Shown piece by piece: positions 17,778-25,041 of a stretch of DNA of 56,058 nt (position 1 is its first letter; every line of letters starts with the position of its first letter). Source of the stretch: Bacteroidales bacterium M6 (GTDB taxonomy: Bacteria > Bacteroidota > Bacteroidia > Bacteroidales > Muribaculaceae). The notes under the pieces are model-generated. The model saw only the letters and a list, made by a program, of their open reading frames with translations. It was not told the origin of the DNA and did no database searches. The translations under genes were made by a program, and so were the position numbers. The DNA is taken from NCBI GenBank assembly GCA_001689485.1, contig LUJQ01000002.1, forward strand, positions 1 to 56,058, read 5' to 3'.

Positions 17778-19097
17778 TTATTTCAATGGAATAAATTTCT
17801 TGATGCGTCGCACTATCCCCCTGACATGTAGGCGCTGCATCCACAACTCTTTCTGAATGTGACGGCGCGCTTTTTTTATTATGACTGACTTGGGGAGTTG
17901 GTCGGTATCCATGAATTTCTTGATGCTTTGCCGTGCAGCTTCCTCTTCTGTTTCAGAAACATGGCGAGCCTCTTCCTGACGATACAGATATGAATCTATT
18001 TTATCGGGAATCACACCCGCAGCCCGCGAATAGGCTGCAATCTGGGCTTTGCGAGGTTCTATCACCTGCCCGTCAATGAGCTGCCCGAGAGGACGGGGTG
18101 TCAGTGCCAGCTCCCCTGCATCCATCATTTCCCTGATAAGTTCCGAACCTGAGGCCGTGCGGGTGATAACCAGCGACGAACCTCTTTCCTCGTCAACTTC
18201 CGTCATACGCCACGGATCGCCGAAAACTATGTCGGCAAACACATTGAGCTTGTCGCTGCACACACGGCAACGCGGCGACGTAAAAAAGTCCTTGAGCAGG
18301 AAACGGAACGTGTTGGGAAACACCCTGATATCCTTCCCTTTAGAAGTGACGGTAACCGGCGCGGTTTTGTACTGGAGACATAAATTGTTGTGAAACAACA
18401 ATTTATGTCTCCAGACTATTTCATAGTCTGGAAACAGACCGCTCATAGAGCAAAAAACGTCCTGGATTGTGTTGCAAAGCGTCCGGTCGCAAATAAGCCC
18501 GAGCCGGTATCTGATATTTTTAAAACGGTTAAGGCGCATCAACGCCTCGACACCCTGCATGTGGCATGGAAGCCCCACAACCGCAATGCTCTCATATCCC
18601 TTCGCGGCTTTCAATGTCGATAACATATCCACCGGCGTATAACATGATTTTTGTGTCACCTTCAAACCCTCTATGCCGGTTATCAGCCTGGCACTCACCA
18701 CGGGGGGATTCCCCGCATCCATCCCGCACACAATCGCGGCATCAATTTTGCCGGTTCTGAACAGGTAGGAAACCGTTGCCGAGCATGCCCCGCCACTCTG
18801 CGAATTGACAAACAGCTGCTCGTCGGCACACCTCCCCACAAGGATGTCGTTAATTTCCCCGAGATATGGATCGGGATAGGTGGAATGCAGGTTCTGCATA
18901 TCGAGCGACGGACACGTTTTGCGGCACAGACCGCAATTGATGCATTTTTCATCATCGACCACGGCATAAAGCCTCCCGATATTCGAAAACTTGAAGCCTA
19001 TGGCATCAGTAGGGCATATCGCGGAACAGGCCCCGCAGTTGGAACACATGCGCGCCGCTGAAACATCTGTTATATTGGAGTTTGACATAGCCGTCAT
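17778..19097 (-). CDS. Ferredoxin/coenzyme F420 hydrogenase beta-subunit-like protein of capsule loci
   Basis: 439 residues. N-terminal 2x[4Fe-4S] ferredoxin domain: CSNCGACSAICPTDAIGF and CINCGLCRKTCPS. Then the FrhB/FdhB N- and C-terminal domains (SQSGGACSATVSYLFRTGKI; GLPCHMQGVEALMRL; CRVCSDKLNVFADIVFGDPW). Bacteroidetes do not make F420, so the real redox partner is unknown; the family is common in polysaccharide loci beside pyruvyl transferases. Its start overlaps the Wzx stop by 4 bp. Oddity: codons for roughly VWRHKLLFHNNLCLQ are written by a perfect 20-bp inverted repeat (18372-18414), unusual for coding DNA. Confidence 0.8.
   Translation of the reverse strand: MTAMSNSNITDVSAARMCSNCGACSAICPTDAIGFKFSNIGRLYAVVDDEKCINCGLCRKTCPSLDMQNLHSTYPDPYLGEINDILVGRCADEQLFVNSQSGGACSATVSYLFRTGKIDAAIVCGMDAGNPPVVSARLITGIEGLKVTQKSCYTPVDMLSTLKAAKGYESIAVVGLPCHMQGVEALMRLNRFKNIRYRLGLICDRTLCNTIQDVFCSMSGLFPDYEIVWRHKLLFHNNLCLQYKTAPVTVTSKGKDIRVFPNTFRFLLKDFFTSPRCRVCSDKLNVFADIVFGDPWRMTEVDEERGSSLVITRTASGSELIREMMDAGELALTPRPLGQLIDGQVIEPRKAQIAAYSRAAGVIPDKIDSYLYRQEEARHVSETEEEAARQSIKKFMDTDQLPKSVIIKKARRHIQKELWMQRLHVRGIVRRIKKFIPLK
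18372..18414. repeat. Perfect 20-bp inverted repeat with 3-nt loop inside a coding region
   Basis: Arms 18372-18391 (CTGGAGACATAAATTGTTGT) and 18395-18414, exact reverse complements, loop GAA. A second small hairpin follows directly (CCAGACTA 18411-18418, TAGTCTGG 18424-18431). It would form a very stable structure in mRNA. It lies in frame in the ferredoxin-like gene and may be an inserted palindromic element, a pause/attenuation site, or an assembly fold-back. Confidence 0.85.
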
Positions 19098-20623
19098 AAT
19101 CGGTTTTTTAAACTTTTAATCTTATTAAATATGAATGCCCTCTCAACAGCCGTGCAGCCTATAAGCCACACAGCGGCGATGCACACAGAAATGGTGATGC
19201 CGCATTTCAGCACCAGTCCAGGAAATGTTTCGGCAATCCCGTTGGTGCACACGTAGGCCAGCACAATACTTACAGCTCCCACAAACAGCACATTCAGATA
19301 AACCTTCTTAAAAAATATCCAGGCACCCATATGAATCTTCGATTTAAGGAAGATAAAGCGAAGGAAAAGCATTCCCTGGGAAATCACTATCGCCACAACC
19401 ACTGTGACATAGGGGCTGTAGCCCATTTTTAGAAGCAGGTAGGAAACCGGGAGGTTCAATAGCTTCAACCCGCCTACAACGATTTGGTAATTACGTATAT
19501 CGCCTGTTGCCAGCATAGCCGTTATCAACGGCTGCGATATCGACTCACTGACCACGAAAAGCGTGAACAACTGCACGAACCTGACAGTGTAATCAGGCAC
19601 GCTGCCCAGCCAAAGCGAGAGCAGGTAATCCGTGTTCAGCAATATGACAACGGCTATCATCCACAACAGGTAAAAGGAAAACCGCGCACCCCTCAATACC
19701 AACGTCGACAGATAAGCGAAATCACCCAATGCATACGATTTGGTAATCTGAGGATTAAGCGCCGTCATAAAATTCTGTGAGAAACTATACGCCGCATTGC
19801 TTACCTGCATCCCGATGCCGTAAGCCGCATTCACAACCGTCCCGAAAAAAAGGTTGAGCACCACATTGTTGCCTTGATCCCGGATAACCGACGACGATGT
19901 GCCGATAAAATTCCAACCGGCAAACCCGCTCATTTCCTTATATATGGATTTGTCATATTTCGGCCCGGTGCTGCATTCGGGGAAATGCCGCGTGCAATAA
20001 ACCCCGTAAATCAACCTGATTACAACAGCGACTGCAAACAACAACGCAGCATACACCACGAGCCTTTCCGATGAAAAGGAGAGGATAAGGAATGCAACAC
20101 CCAGTTTCAATGCTACTTCCACTATGCTTACATAGGCAAACGCCGCCATTTTTTCATGAGCCACGATAACCGCGTTGTAGGGGATGCTCAGAAGGTTTAC
20201 AACAAACGTCAGGATTGAAAACAGCAGCACCCAATTGGCCGCAGCCAGCCGCTGAGGCTCGATGTTCATCTTTTGATTTAAAAACCAAAAGCCTACAGTG
20301 CTGCACAGGACCAGCACTATGAGCGATAGCACGATCTGGATGCTTAACGACGTGGCAAAGATTTTTTTGATTCTTTCAGGAGAACCCAGCCCGAGTTCAT
20401 ACGTAATAAACCGGCTTATCGCTGACGACAGCGAACCCGAAACTATTGAAAACAGGGTGACAATCCCACCTACCACATTGTAAATCCCGTAATCATGCAC
20501 ACCTAGTGCATTCAGGACTATACGGGAAGTGTACAGGGTCACCCCCATCACCAACACCATCCTGATATAAAGCAGCAAGGTGTTTTTGGCAATGGTTTTA
20601 TTCTTTTCTGATGAAGTTGACAT
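19094..20623 (-). CDS. Polysaccharide flippase (Wzx/MATE-like)
   Basis: About 509 residues from the ATG at 20623. Twelve to fourteen hydrophobic segments; the N-terminus TIAKNTLLLYIRMVLVMGVT and YTSRIVLNALGVHDYGIYNV are the signature opening of Bacteroidetes oligosaccharide flippases (MOP superfamily). It moves the undecaprenyl-diphosphate repeat unit across the inner membrane for polymerisation by the Wzy candidate at 12878. Length and topology are normal. It is followed by a 4-bp overlap with the ferredoxin-like gene, and preceded by a roughly 100-bp gap after the UDP-glucose dehydrogenase gene. Confidence 0.9.
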   Translation of the reverse strand: MSTSSEKNKTIAKNTLLLYIRMVLVMGVTLYTSRIVLNALGVHDYGIYNVVGGIVTLFSIVSGSLSSAISRFITYELGLGSPERIKKIFATSLSIQIVLSLIVLVLCSTVGFWFLNQKMNIEPQRLAAANWVLLFSILTFVVNLLSIPYNAVIVAHEKMAAFAYVSIVEVALKLGVAFLILSFSSERLVVYAALLFAVAVVIRLIYGVYCTRHFPECSTGPKYDKSIYKEMSGFAGWNFIGTSSSVIRDQGNNVVLNLFFGTVVNAAYGIGMQVSNAAYSFSQNFMTALNPQITKSYALGDFAYLSTLVLRGARFSFYLLWMIAVVILLNTDYLLSLWLGSVPDYTVRFVQLFTLFVVSESISQPLITAMLATGDIRNYQIVVGGLKLLNLPVSYLLLKMGYSPYVTVVVAIVISQGMLFLRFIFLKSKIHMGAWIFFKKVYLNVLFVGAVSIVLAYVCTNGIAETFPGLVLKCGITISVCIAAVWLIGCTAVERAFIFNKIKSLKNRL

Positions 20624-20722
20624 CAAGTTCAGATTGAGAATATATCGTAACGATATGCAACGAATGCCGAGGCAGCGTTAAAACTGCATCGGCCGATATT
20701 CACAGCAAGTTGATGCGGGGAT

Positions 20723-22039
20723 TCAGTCGCGGGCAAAGAGGTCGCGGGTGTAGACTTTTTCCGACACGTCGGCAAGGGAGGGGTCGGTGCGGTTGGCGAG
20801 GATTGCGCGCGAAAGGCGCTTGAACTCGGCGAGGTCGTTGACCACGCGCGACCCGAAGAAGGTGGTGCCGTCGGCAAGCGTCGGCTCGTAGATAATCACA
20901 GTGGCGCCTTTGGCCTTGATGCGTTTCATCACGCCCTGGATTGACGACTGGCGGAAGTTGTCGGAGTTCGACTTCATCGTCAGGCGGTACACCCCTATGA
21001 CGCATTCACCTTCTGGGGCGGTGCCATAGGCGTTGTGTGCCGAATAATTATAGTACCCGGCCATTTTCAACACCTGGTCGGCGATGAAATCCTTACGGGT
21101 GCGGTTGCTCTCCACAATGGCCGACATCATGTTCTGCGGCACATCGGCATAGTTGGCCAAAAGCTGCTTGGTGTCCTTGGGGAGGCAGTAGCCGCCATAG
21201 CCGAACGACGGGTTGTTATAGTGCGTGCCGATTCGCGGGTCAAGCCCTACCCCTTCGATGATTGCCTGCGAATCAAGCCCCTTGACCTCGGCATAGGTGT
21301 CGAGTTCGTTGAAGTAGCTCACACGCAAGGCAAGATAGGTATTGGCGAAAAGTTTCACCGCCTCGGCCTCCTTAAGCCCCATGAACAGGGTCGGGATATC
21401 CTCCTTCAAAGCCCCCTGCCGGAGCAAGGCGGCAAACGCATGGGCGGCTTTGTCGAGTTTTTCAATATCGGCCACACGGCCGATTATCCCGTTTTCACTG
21501 GCATAAGCCTCATGGTCGATCATCTTTGGAATACCCACGATGATGCGCGATGGGTACAGGTTATCGTAAAGAGCCTTGCTTTCACGCAGGAACTCGGGCG
21601 AGAACAGCAGATTGAAGCGCTCCACACCACGGGCGGCATATTTCAGGTAAAGCGACCTGCAATATCCCACGGGGATTGTCGACTTGATTACCATAACGGC
21701 ATCAGGATTGACACTCAGAACCAGGTCGATGACCTCCTCCACATGCGATGTGTCGAAATAGTTCTTTACCGGGTCGTAGTTCGTCGGGGCGGCAATCACA
21801 ACAAAGTCTGCATCGCGGTAGGCCGACGCCCCGTCGAGGGTCGCCGTCAAATCCAGTTGCTTTTCGGCCAGGTATTTTTCAATATACTCATCCTGGATTG
21901 GCGACTGCCTGCGGTTGATCATGTCGACCTTTTCAGGCACCACGTCAACAGCAGTCACGCGGTTATGCTGCGCCAGCAATGTGGCGATACTCAATCCGAC
22001 ATATCCCGTGCCGGCCACGGCAATGTTAAACTTTTCCAT
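20723..22039 (-). CDS. ugd: UDP-glucose 6-dehydrogenase
   Basis: 438 residues. NAD-dependent two-step oxidation of UDP-glucose to UDP-glucuronate in the cytosol. Seen: IAVAGTGYVGLSIATLLAQH (Rossmann loop), VIKSTIPVGYC, FSPEFLRESKALYDNLYPSR, the central GVGLDPRIGTHYNNPSFGYG followed by GYCLPKDTKQL holding the catalytic Cys, and the C-terminal RLTMKSNSDNFRQS region. The related UDP-GlcNAc/ManNAc dehydrogenases differ at these signatures, so glucose is preferred but not proven. First biosynthetic gene of the operon after the two regulatory-position genes; it predicts a uronic-acid-containing acidic polymer. Confidence 0.9.
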   Translation of the reverse strand: MEKFNIAVAGTGYVGLSIATLLAQHNRVTAVDVVPEKVDMINRRQSPIQDEYIEKYLAEKQLDLTATLDGASAYRDADFVVIAAPTNYDPVKNYFDTSHVEEVIDLVLSVNPDAVMVIKSTIPVGYCRSLYLKYAARGVERFNLLFSPEFLRESKALYDNLYPSRIIVGIPKMIDHEAYASENGIIGRVADIEKLDKAAHAFAALLRQGALKEDIPTLFMGLKEAEAVKLFANTYLALRVSYFNELDTYAEVKGLDSQAIIEGVGLDPRIGTHYNNPSFGYGGYCLPKDTKQLLANYADVPQNMMSAIVESNRTRKDFIADQVLKMAGYYNYSAHNAYGTAPEGECVIGVYRLTMKSNSDNFRQSSIQGVMKRIKAKGATVIIYEPTLADGTTFFGSRVVNDLAEFKRLSRAILANRTDPSLADVSEKVYTRDLFARD

Positions 22040-22076
22040 TATGATGTGCTTCTTTAATGTTATCTAGCTCTGTATC

Positions 22077-22151
22077 TGTAGAGACGGGATAGCATCCCGT
22101 CTCAGCATCCCGTCTCCGATAGCATCCCGTCTCCGATAGCATCCACGTCTC
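22077..22151. repeat. REP-like palindromic repeat array (left member of an inverted pair)
   Basis: Three to four head-to-tail copies of a unit of about 17 bp containing GATAGCATCCCGTCTC, beginning with the palindrome GTAGAGACGGGATAGCATCC (followed by CGTCTC). The first 26 bp are the exact reverse complement of 22335-22360. The GTAGAGACG...CGTCTC form is typical of short extragenic palindromic repeats. It lies between ugd and the small UpxZ-position gene. Confidence 0.8.
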
Positions 22152-22289
22152 AAAAAGAACCCGATAAGCCTCCCCGTCTATTCCATAACGGTTTCTGAGG
22201 CTGGTTAAGTGCATATTATCGCAAAATTATATTCGGCCAAAGCCATCCCGAAAAGGAATCCCTATCCGGGACGGGGATATTACCTGGAA

Positions 22290-22360
22290 CTGGGATGCTA
22301 TCTGAGACGGGATGCTGAGACGGGATGCTATCGGAGACGGGATGCTATCCCGTCTCTACA
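22290..22360. repeat. REP-like palindromic repeat array (right member of an inverted pair)
   Basis: Repeats of GAGACGGGATGCT with TATC variants, ending in the palindrome GAGACGGGATGCTATCCCGT plus CTCTACA, the mirror image of the array at 22077. The last codons of the small gene ending at 22345 (P-V-E-T-G-stop) are written by this repeat. The roughly 140 bp between the arrays hold nothing I recognise. Confidence 0.8.
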
Positions 22361-22833
22361 GGTCGATGGCCCTCCAAGGCGGAAAGCAGGGGGAGGGTTA
22401 TGTGGTCGAGGCGGGGGAATGTCTGTTTGGCAAAACGCAGATGCGGGAGAATCATATGGGGCGGAAGGGTGGCGGGATTGGCTCGGTATGCCTCTATAAT
22501 CCCCATCGTGGCATCAATAAGCGTGTAAAACCACTCATCCTTCCCGCGAGAACCTGGCGACCGCCGCCCGTTGATAAGGCTGCGGAGAGCCTCCGTCAGC
22601 ATGACGCACCGACTGATGTCAGACATCGCGGCCTCCGCCATACGGCGTTCTATCTCCCTGTATATCCGGCATATGCGCTTCCATTCAGCAGCGGTGTCAA
22701 CCCCTTCTTCATAACGAAGGTCGAACGCCCGGTTTGCAGCGTCGACAGCTGCGCAAAGCTCCACGTCGGTCATGCGCTTGCTTATTGGAACCGTAACCGC
22801 CCCAGCCGAATTAACACCGACAACCATAGCCAT
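22345..22833 (-). CDS. Small helical protein in the UpxZ position of the capsule operon
   Basis: 162 residues, predicted mostly alpha-helical and charged (for example YEEGVDTAAEWKRICRIYRE and MSDISRCVMLTEALRSL). No signal peptide or membrane segment. In Bacteroides capsule loci the second gene, right after the upxY antiterminator, is upxZ, a small helical inhibitor of antiterminators from competing loci. Position, size and helical character fit that role, but I see no specific sequence signature and would not claim homology. Its C-terminus (PVETG) comes from a REP-like repeat, so the natural end may have been altered by the repeat's insertion. Confidence 0.5.
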   Translation of the reverse strand: MAMVVGVNSAGAVTVPISKRMTDVELCAAVDAANRAFDLRYEEGVDTAAEWKRICRIYREIERRMAEAAMSDISRCVMLTEALRSLINGRRSPGSRGKDEWFYTLIDATMGIIEAYRANPATLPPHMILPHLRFAKQTFPRLDHITLPLLSALEGHRPVETG

Positions 22834-22921
22834 TTATCGAATCTTGAAATTCCGAAGTTATATTCATCTCCCCCTCGGGGTTTGCCTAAATTTTACCCCA
22901 AAATTGACAATACCGTCTGCA

Positions 22922-24409
22922 TCACGGAAATGCCCGCCACGATGCCGGACGCAGGAATTTGGCAGGGATTTCAGCCGTCACAATAGCGCCGTTCATCGCC
23001 TCGATGCGCACCACCACACGCAGACGGTCTTTCCCCACTTTATCAATCAACCCCACATGCCCTGTAAAATTGCCGTTGGTAACCGTCACCCGTTCGTTTG
23101 CCGAAAATTCAGGCATCGCCTCGGTTTCATCCGGGAAAAAATAGCGTATCGTATCACCGGCAACATCAGCCAGGAACATAAATGCCATCATCTCGTCGGT
23201 GTTGATAAAGGCAGGCGTGCGTTCGCTGTCGTGAAACGAAAACACATGCACACCCCTCCCCAGGCGGTTTTTCAACACAACCGCTGCGGCCGACGTGCAA
23301 CGGAAAAACAGCATCTTCCCCATCAGCCTGTCGCCGACAGCCATATTCTTGCCACCCTGCGACGCCACCGGGATGAATGTCTCCACATTCCCTTCAACTA
23401 CCTCTCCCCCCTTAATTCTCGCCGACACATCTTCGGGACTATCGGCAAAACAGCGCATGGCATACCATCGTTCGGTCAAATCGGTAATCGCCCCCGCCAC
23501 CCGGCATGCGGCCTGCACCCCCTCTTCCCGTGTGGTATCGTCAAACTCATCCCCCATTATCTTCCTATAGGCCGTGTCGCCGGTAACGGCAGCCGCAATA
23601 ACCGCACCACGCACCCCGATTGACTGCGCTACGGCAATCCATCCGTCAACCGCCGACTTAGGCGTGAGCGGATGCTTCAATTGCAATACGGTGCCTATTG
23701 CCCCCAACCCTTTTATATAAGTGGATTCCGACAGCCCGGCCAGATATTCCCGTATCCCCGTGCCATGTACGCGCCCGAATGCAGCCGCACCCTCCTGCAT
23801 CCATTTTGCAGCAGGAAACCGTGCGAAGCCGCAGGCAGCGTCGACGTCATCATCCATCATTTCTGAGCCCGGTTCCGCTGCCAGCGCCTGCTTAAGTTTG
23901 CCCAACGGCAGCCCGCAGCCATAAACACACATCATAAACACATCACGAACACGCATCAGCCATGGCGAACCGCCCAAATCGGCATATGCCACACGGCGCA
24001 GTTCGTCGGCAGTGATGCCGCGCGTATCGGTTTCATTCGCGGAAACGACATCGGCAAACGCCGCCTTTATCACCCCGGCACATTGCTGCCCGAACGCATC
24101 TTTCAGCAATGCCCGCAACGTGCGCTTGTACATGGCAACAGTGGCCGCCGTCAACTTCTCCTCTGCAAGAAACCGGCCGAAACCGGTAACAAAATCAGCT
24201 GAAACCTGCCCCGACAACAAACTGCCGCATCCGCAATATTGCTCCAACCTACCCAGGACGGCAAGATACCCCTTGGCCGTAGATGCCGACTTACAGCATC
24301 TCACCCTTTCGGCAATATCTGAAAACCGCACCTCGACATCCCCGGCAACAGCACAATGCCTAATGGCATCATCTGCCGCCGACTCAGAACGTCCTACAGT
24401 GGAACCCAT
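22922..24409 (-). CDS. Degenerate tyrosine recombinase fused to a NusG/UpxY-like transcription antiterminator
   Basis: About 495 residues if begun at the ATG at 24409 (MGSTVGRSESAADDAIR); the frame extends to an ATG at 24571, but the extra 54 residues look non-coding. N-terminal half: SAM-like core-binding domain of site-specific integrases (TAKGYLAVLGRLEQY, VTGFGRFLAEEKLTAATVAM, YKRTLRALLKDAF), then a catalytic-domain-like part (RVRDVFMMCVYGCGLPLGKL and LTPKSAVDGWIAVAQSIGVR). The first catalytic Arg expected in the YxRGMxF position is replaced (YGCGLPL), and the HxxR box reads AVDGWIA, so it should be inactive as a recombinase. C-terminal half: NusG N-domain (LTERWYAMRCFADSP; ETFIPVASQGGKNM; LMGKMLFFRC) and KOW domain (ERVTVTNGNFTGHVGLIDKV). 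First gene behind the invertible promoter. Known UpxY proteins lack the recombinase part. Likely an operon-specific antiterminator. Confidence 0.78.
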   Translation of the reverse strand: MGSTVGRSESAADDAIRHCAVAGDVEVRFSDIAERVRCCKSASTAKGYLAVLGRLEQYCGCGSLLSGQVSADFVTGFGRFLAEEKLTAATVAMYKRTLRALLKDAFGQQCAGVIKAAFADVVSANETDTRGITADELRRVAYADLGGSPWLMRVRDVFMMCVYGCGLPLGKLKQALAAEPGSEMMDDDVDAACGFARFPAAKWMQEGAAAFGRVHGTGIREYLAGLSESTYIKGLGAIGTVLQLKHPLTPKSAVDGWIAVAQSIGVRGAVIAAAVTGDTAYRKIMGDEFDDTTREEGVQAACRVAGAITDLTERWYAMRCFADSPEDVSARIKGGEVVEGNVETFIPVASQGGKNMAVGDRLMGKMLFFRCTSAAAVVLKNRLGRGVHVFSFHDSERTPAFINTDEMMAFMFLADVAGDTIRYFFPDETEAMPEFSANERVTVTNGNFTGHVGLIDKVGKDRLRVVVRIEAMNGAIVTAEIPAKFLRPASWRAFP

Positions 24410-24612
24410 ATAAACAAGAGGTTGCAAAAACTGCGTGAAATCAATAACGCAAGGAAAAATCAAACCACCCCGACTTTCGGGAACAGCTCTTCTCCCCCTG
24501 TTTGCGGCGTGTGTTCCATAACAGAGGTTTCCATAATTGCATGCACAACATAAATCATTGCCATACATCAAATTACCATAAGCCTGACAAAACCTGGCTC
24601 AATCTGATGCCG

Positions 24613-24641
24613 GTACATCTCTTAAGCAGAGATGTATCTAT
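24613..24641. repeat. Left inverted repeat of the invertible promoter segment
   Basis: 29 bp matching the reverse complement of 24816-24844 with two mismatches; the 22-bp core 24617-24638 is exact. Each copy has its own dyad (ATCTCT, 5-bp spacer TAAGC, AGAGAT), as expected of a tyrosine-recombinase crossover site. Confidence 0.85.
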
Positions 24642-24645
24642 GCTG

Positions 24646-24676
24646 CAAAGTTACTCTTTTTCTGAATAGCAAGCAA
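24646..24676 (-). promoter_or_regulatory. Capsule-operon promoter in the ON orientation
   Basis: On the minus strand: TTG (24674-24676), 20 bp, TAACTTTG (24646-24653), followed by CA. Full match to the Bacteroidetes -7 box, with an acceptable -33 box. The start would be near 24639, giving a leader of about 230 nt before the ATG at 24409, which crosses the left inverted repeat. A long leader suits loading of a NusG-family antiterminator. Confidence 0.75.
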
Positions 24677-24782
24677 GCCGCGCAATAAAAAGCCTTCGTT
24701 TTCCTAAGGCTCTTCCTCACCTTTGTTGGAATCAGAAATATGCTATTATCCATGTATCATTATCAAGCCAACGCTTGAACGG

Positions 24783-24813
24783 CAGGTTTCATTTTAATTT
24801 TAAATGAAACCTG
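24783..24813. other. Hairpin inside the invertible segment
   Basis: CAGGTTTCATTT (24783-24794), 7-nt loop, AAATGAAACCTG (24802-24813). Perfect 12-bp stem with no T-run on either side, so not a typical terminator. It could be a protein-binding site (accessory factor) or an orientation-dependent block. Confidence 0.6.
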
Positions 24814-24815
24814 GT

Positions 24816-24844
24816 ATCGATACATCTCTGCTTAAGAGATTTAC
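24816..24844. repeat. Right inverted repeat of the invertible promoter segment
   Basis: Partner of 24613-24641 (27 of 29 positions reverse-complementary; exact core 24819-24840). It contains the same ATCTCT/AGAGAT dyad. Confidence 0.85.
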
Positions 24845-24997
24845 AACTCCTTTCAAAAAATAAAATCCTAAAAACACATTCCGCCCCCTCTACGCACCTC
24901 CGTCCGTCCAGCAGCATATAATAATATCGGTCAGAACCGAAATCCATCGGTTCTGACTAATCGCCACCTACCGCCATTGCCTATGGCTATATAAAAA
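24845..24997. other. Gene-free stretch between invertible segment and tRNA terminator
   Basis: Contains one perfect hairpin, GTCAGAACCGA (24930-24940) and TCGGTTCTGAC (24947-24957), loop of 6. There is no T-run, so it could be a secondary insulating structure or an operator. Nothing else recognised. Confidence 0.5.
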
Positions 24998-25032
24998 ATG
25001 CCGCGAATTCGGTTTTACCAAATTCGCGGCAT
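24998..25032 (-). terminator. Rho-independent terminator of tRNA-Gln
   Basis: Perfect 12-bp stem ATGCCGCGAATT (24998-25009) and AATTCGCGGCAT (25021-25032), 11-nt loop, followed on the minus strand by a run of six T (24993-24998). It ends the tRNA transcript and insulates it from the capsule operon further left. Confidence 0.85.
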
Positions 25033-25041
25033 CAAAATCAG

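Larger units (their letters stand above)
24639..24818. other. Invertible DNA segment carrying the capsule-operon promoter
   Basis: 180 bp between exact inverted-repeat cores. It holds one good promoter, near the left end and pointing left into the operon (24646-24676), and one strong hairpin near the right end (24783-24813). Inversion would turn the promoter away from the operon toward tRNA-Gln. The arrangement equals the phase-variable capsule promoters of Bacteroides. No active recombinase gene is present in the window, so a recombinase acting in trans is assumed. Confidence 0.8.

Noticed and set aside
17778..19097. True coenzyme F420 hydrogenase subunit
   Set aside because: The family name fits the fold, but Bacteroidetes lack F420 and the locus is a capsule operon, so a hydrogenase role is not supported.
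21035..22057. 340-codon open frame opposite ugd
   Set aside because: It mirrors ugd almost exactly, has no family motif, and is the usual by-product of GC-biased third positions on the coding strand.
22026..22214. 62-codon open frame across the left REP-like array
   Set aside because: Its residues are translations of the repeat itself; no evidence of a gene.
22077..22360. Second invertible promoter between the REP-like arrays
   Set aside because: The repeats are inverted, but the segment between them has no Bacteroidetes promoter consensus and the arrays are multi-copy palindromes, unlike the clean single repeats at 24613 and 24816.
22772..23623. 283-codon open frame opposite the recombinase-NusG fusion
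   Set aside because: It spans the gap and part of the fusion gene with no protein-like composition; the NusG/KOW phrases are on the minus strand.
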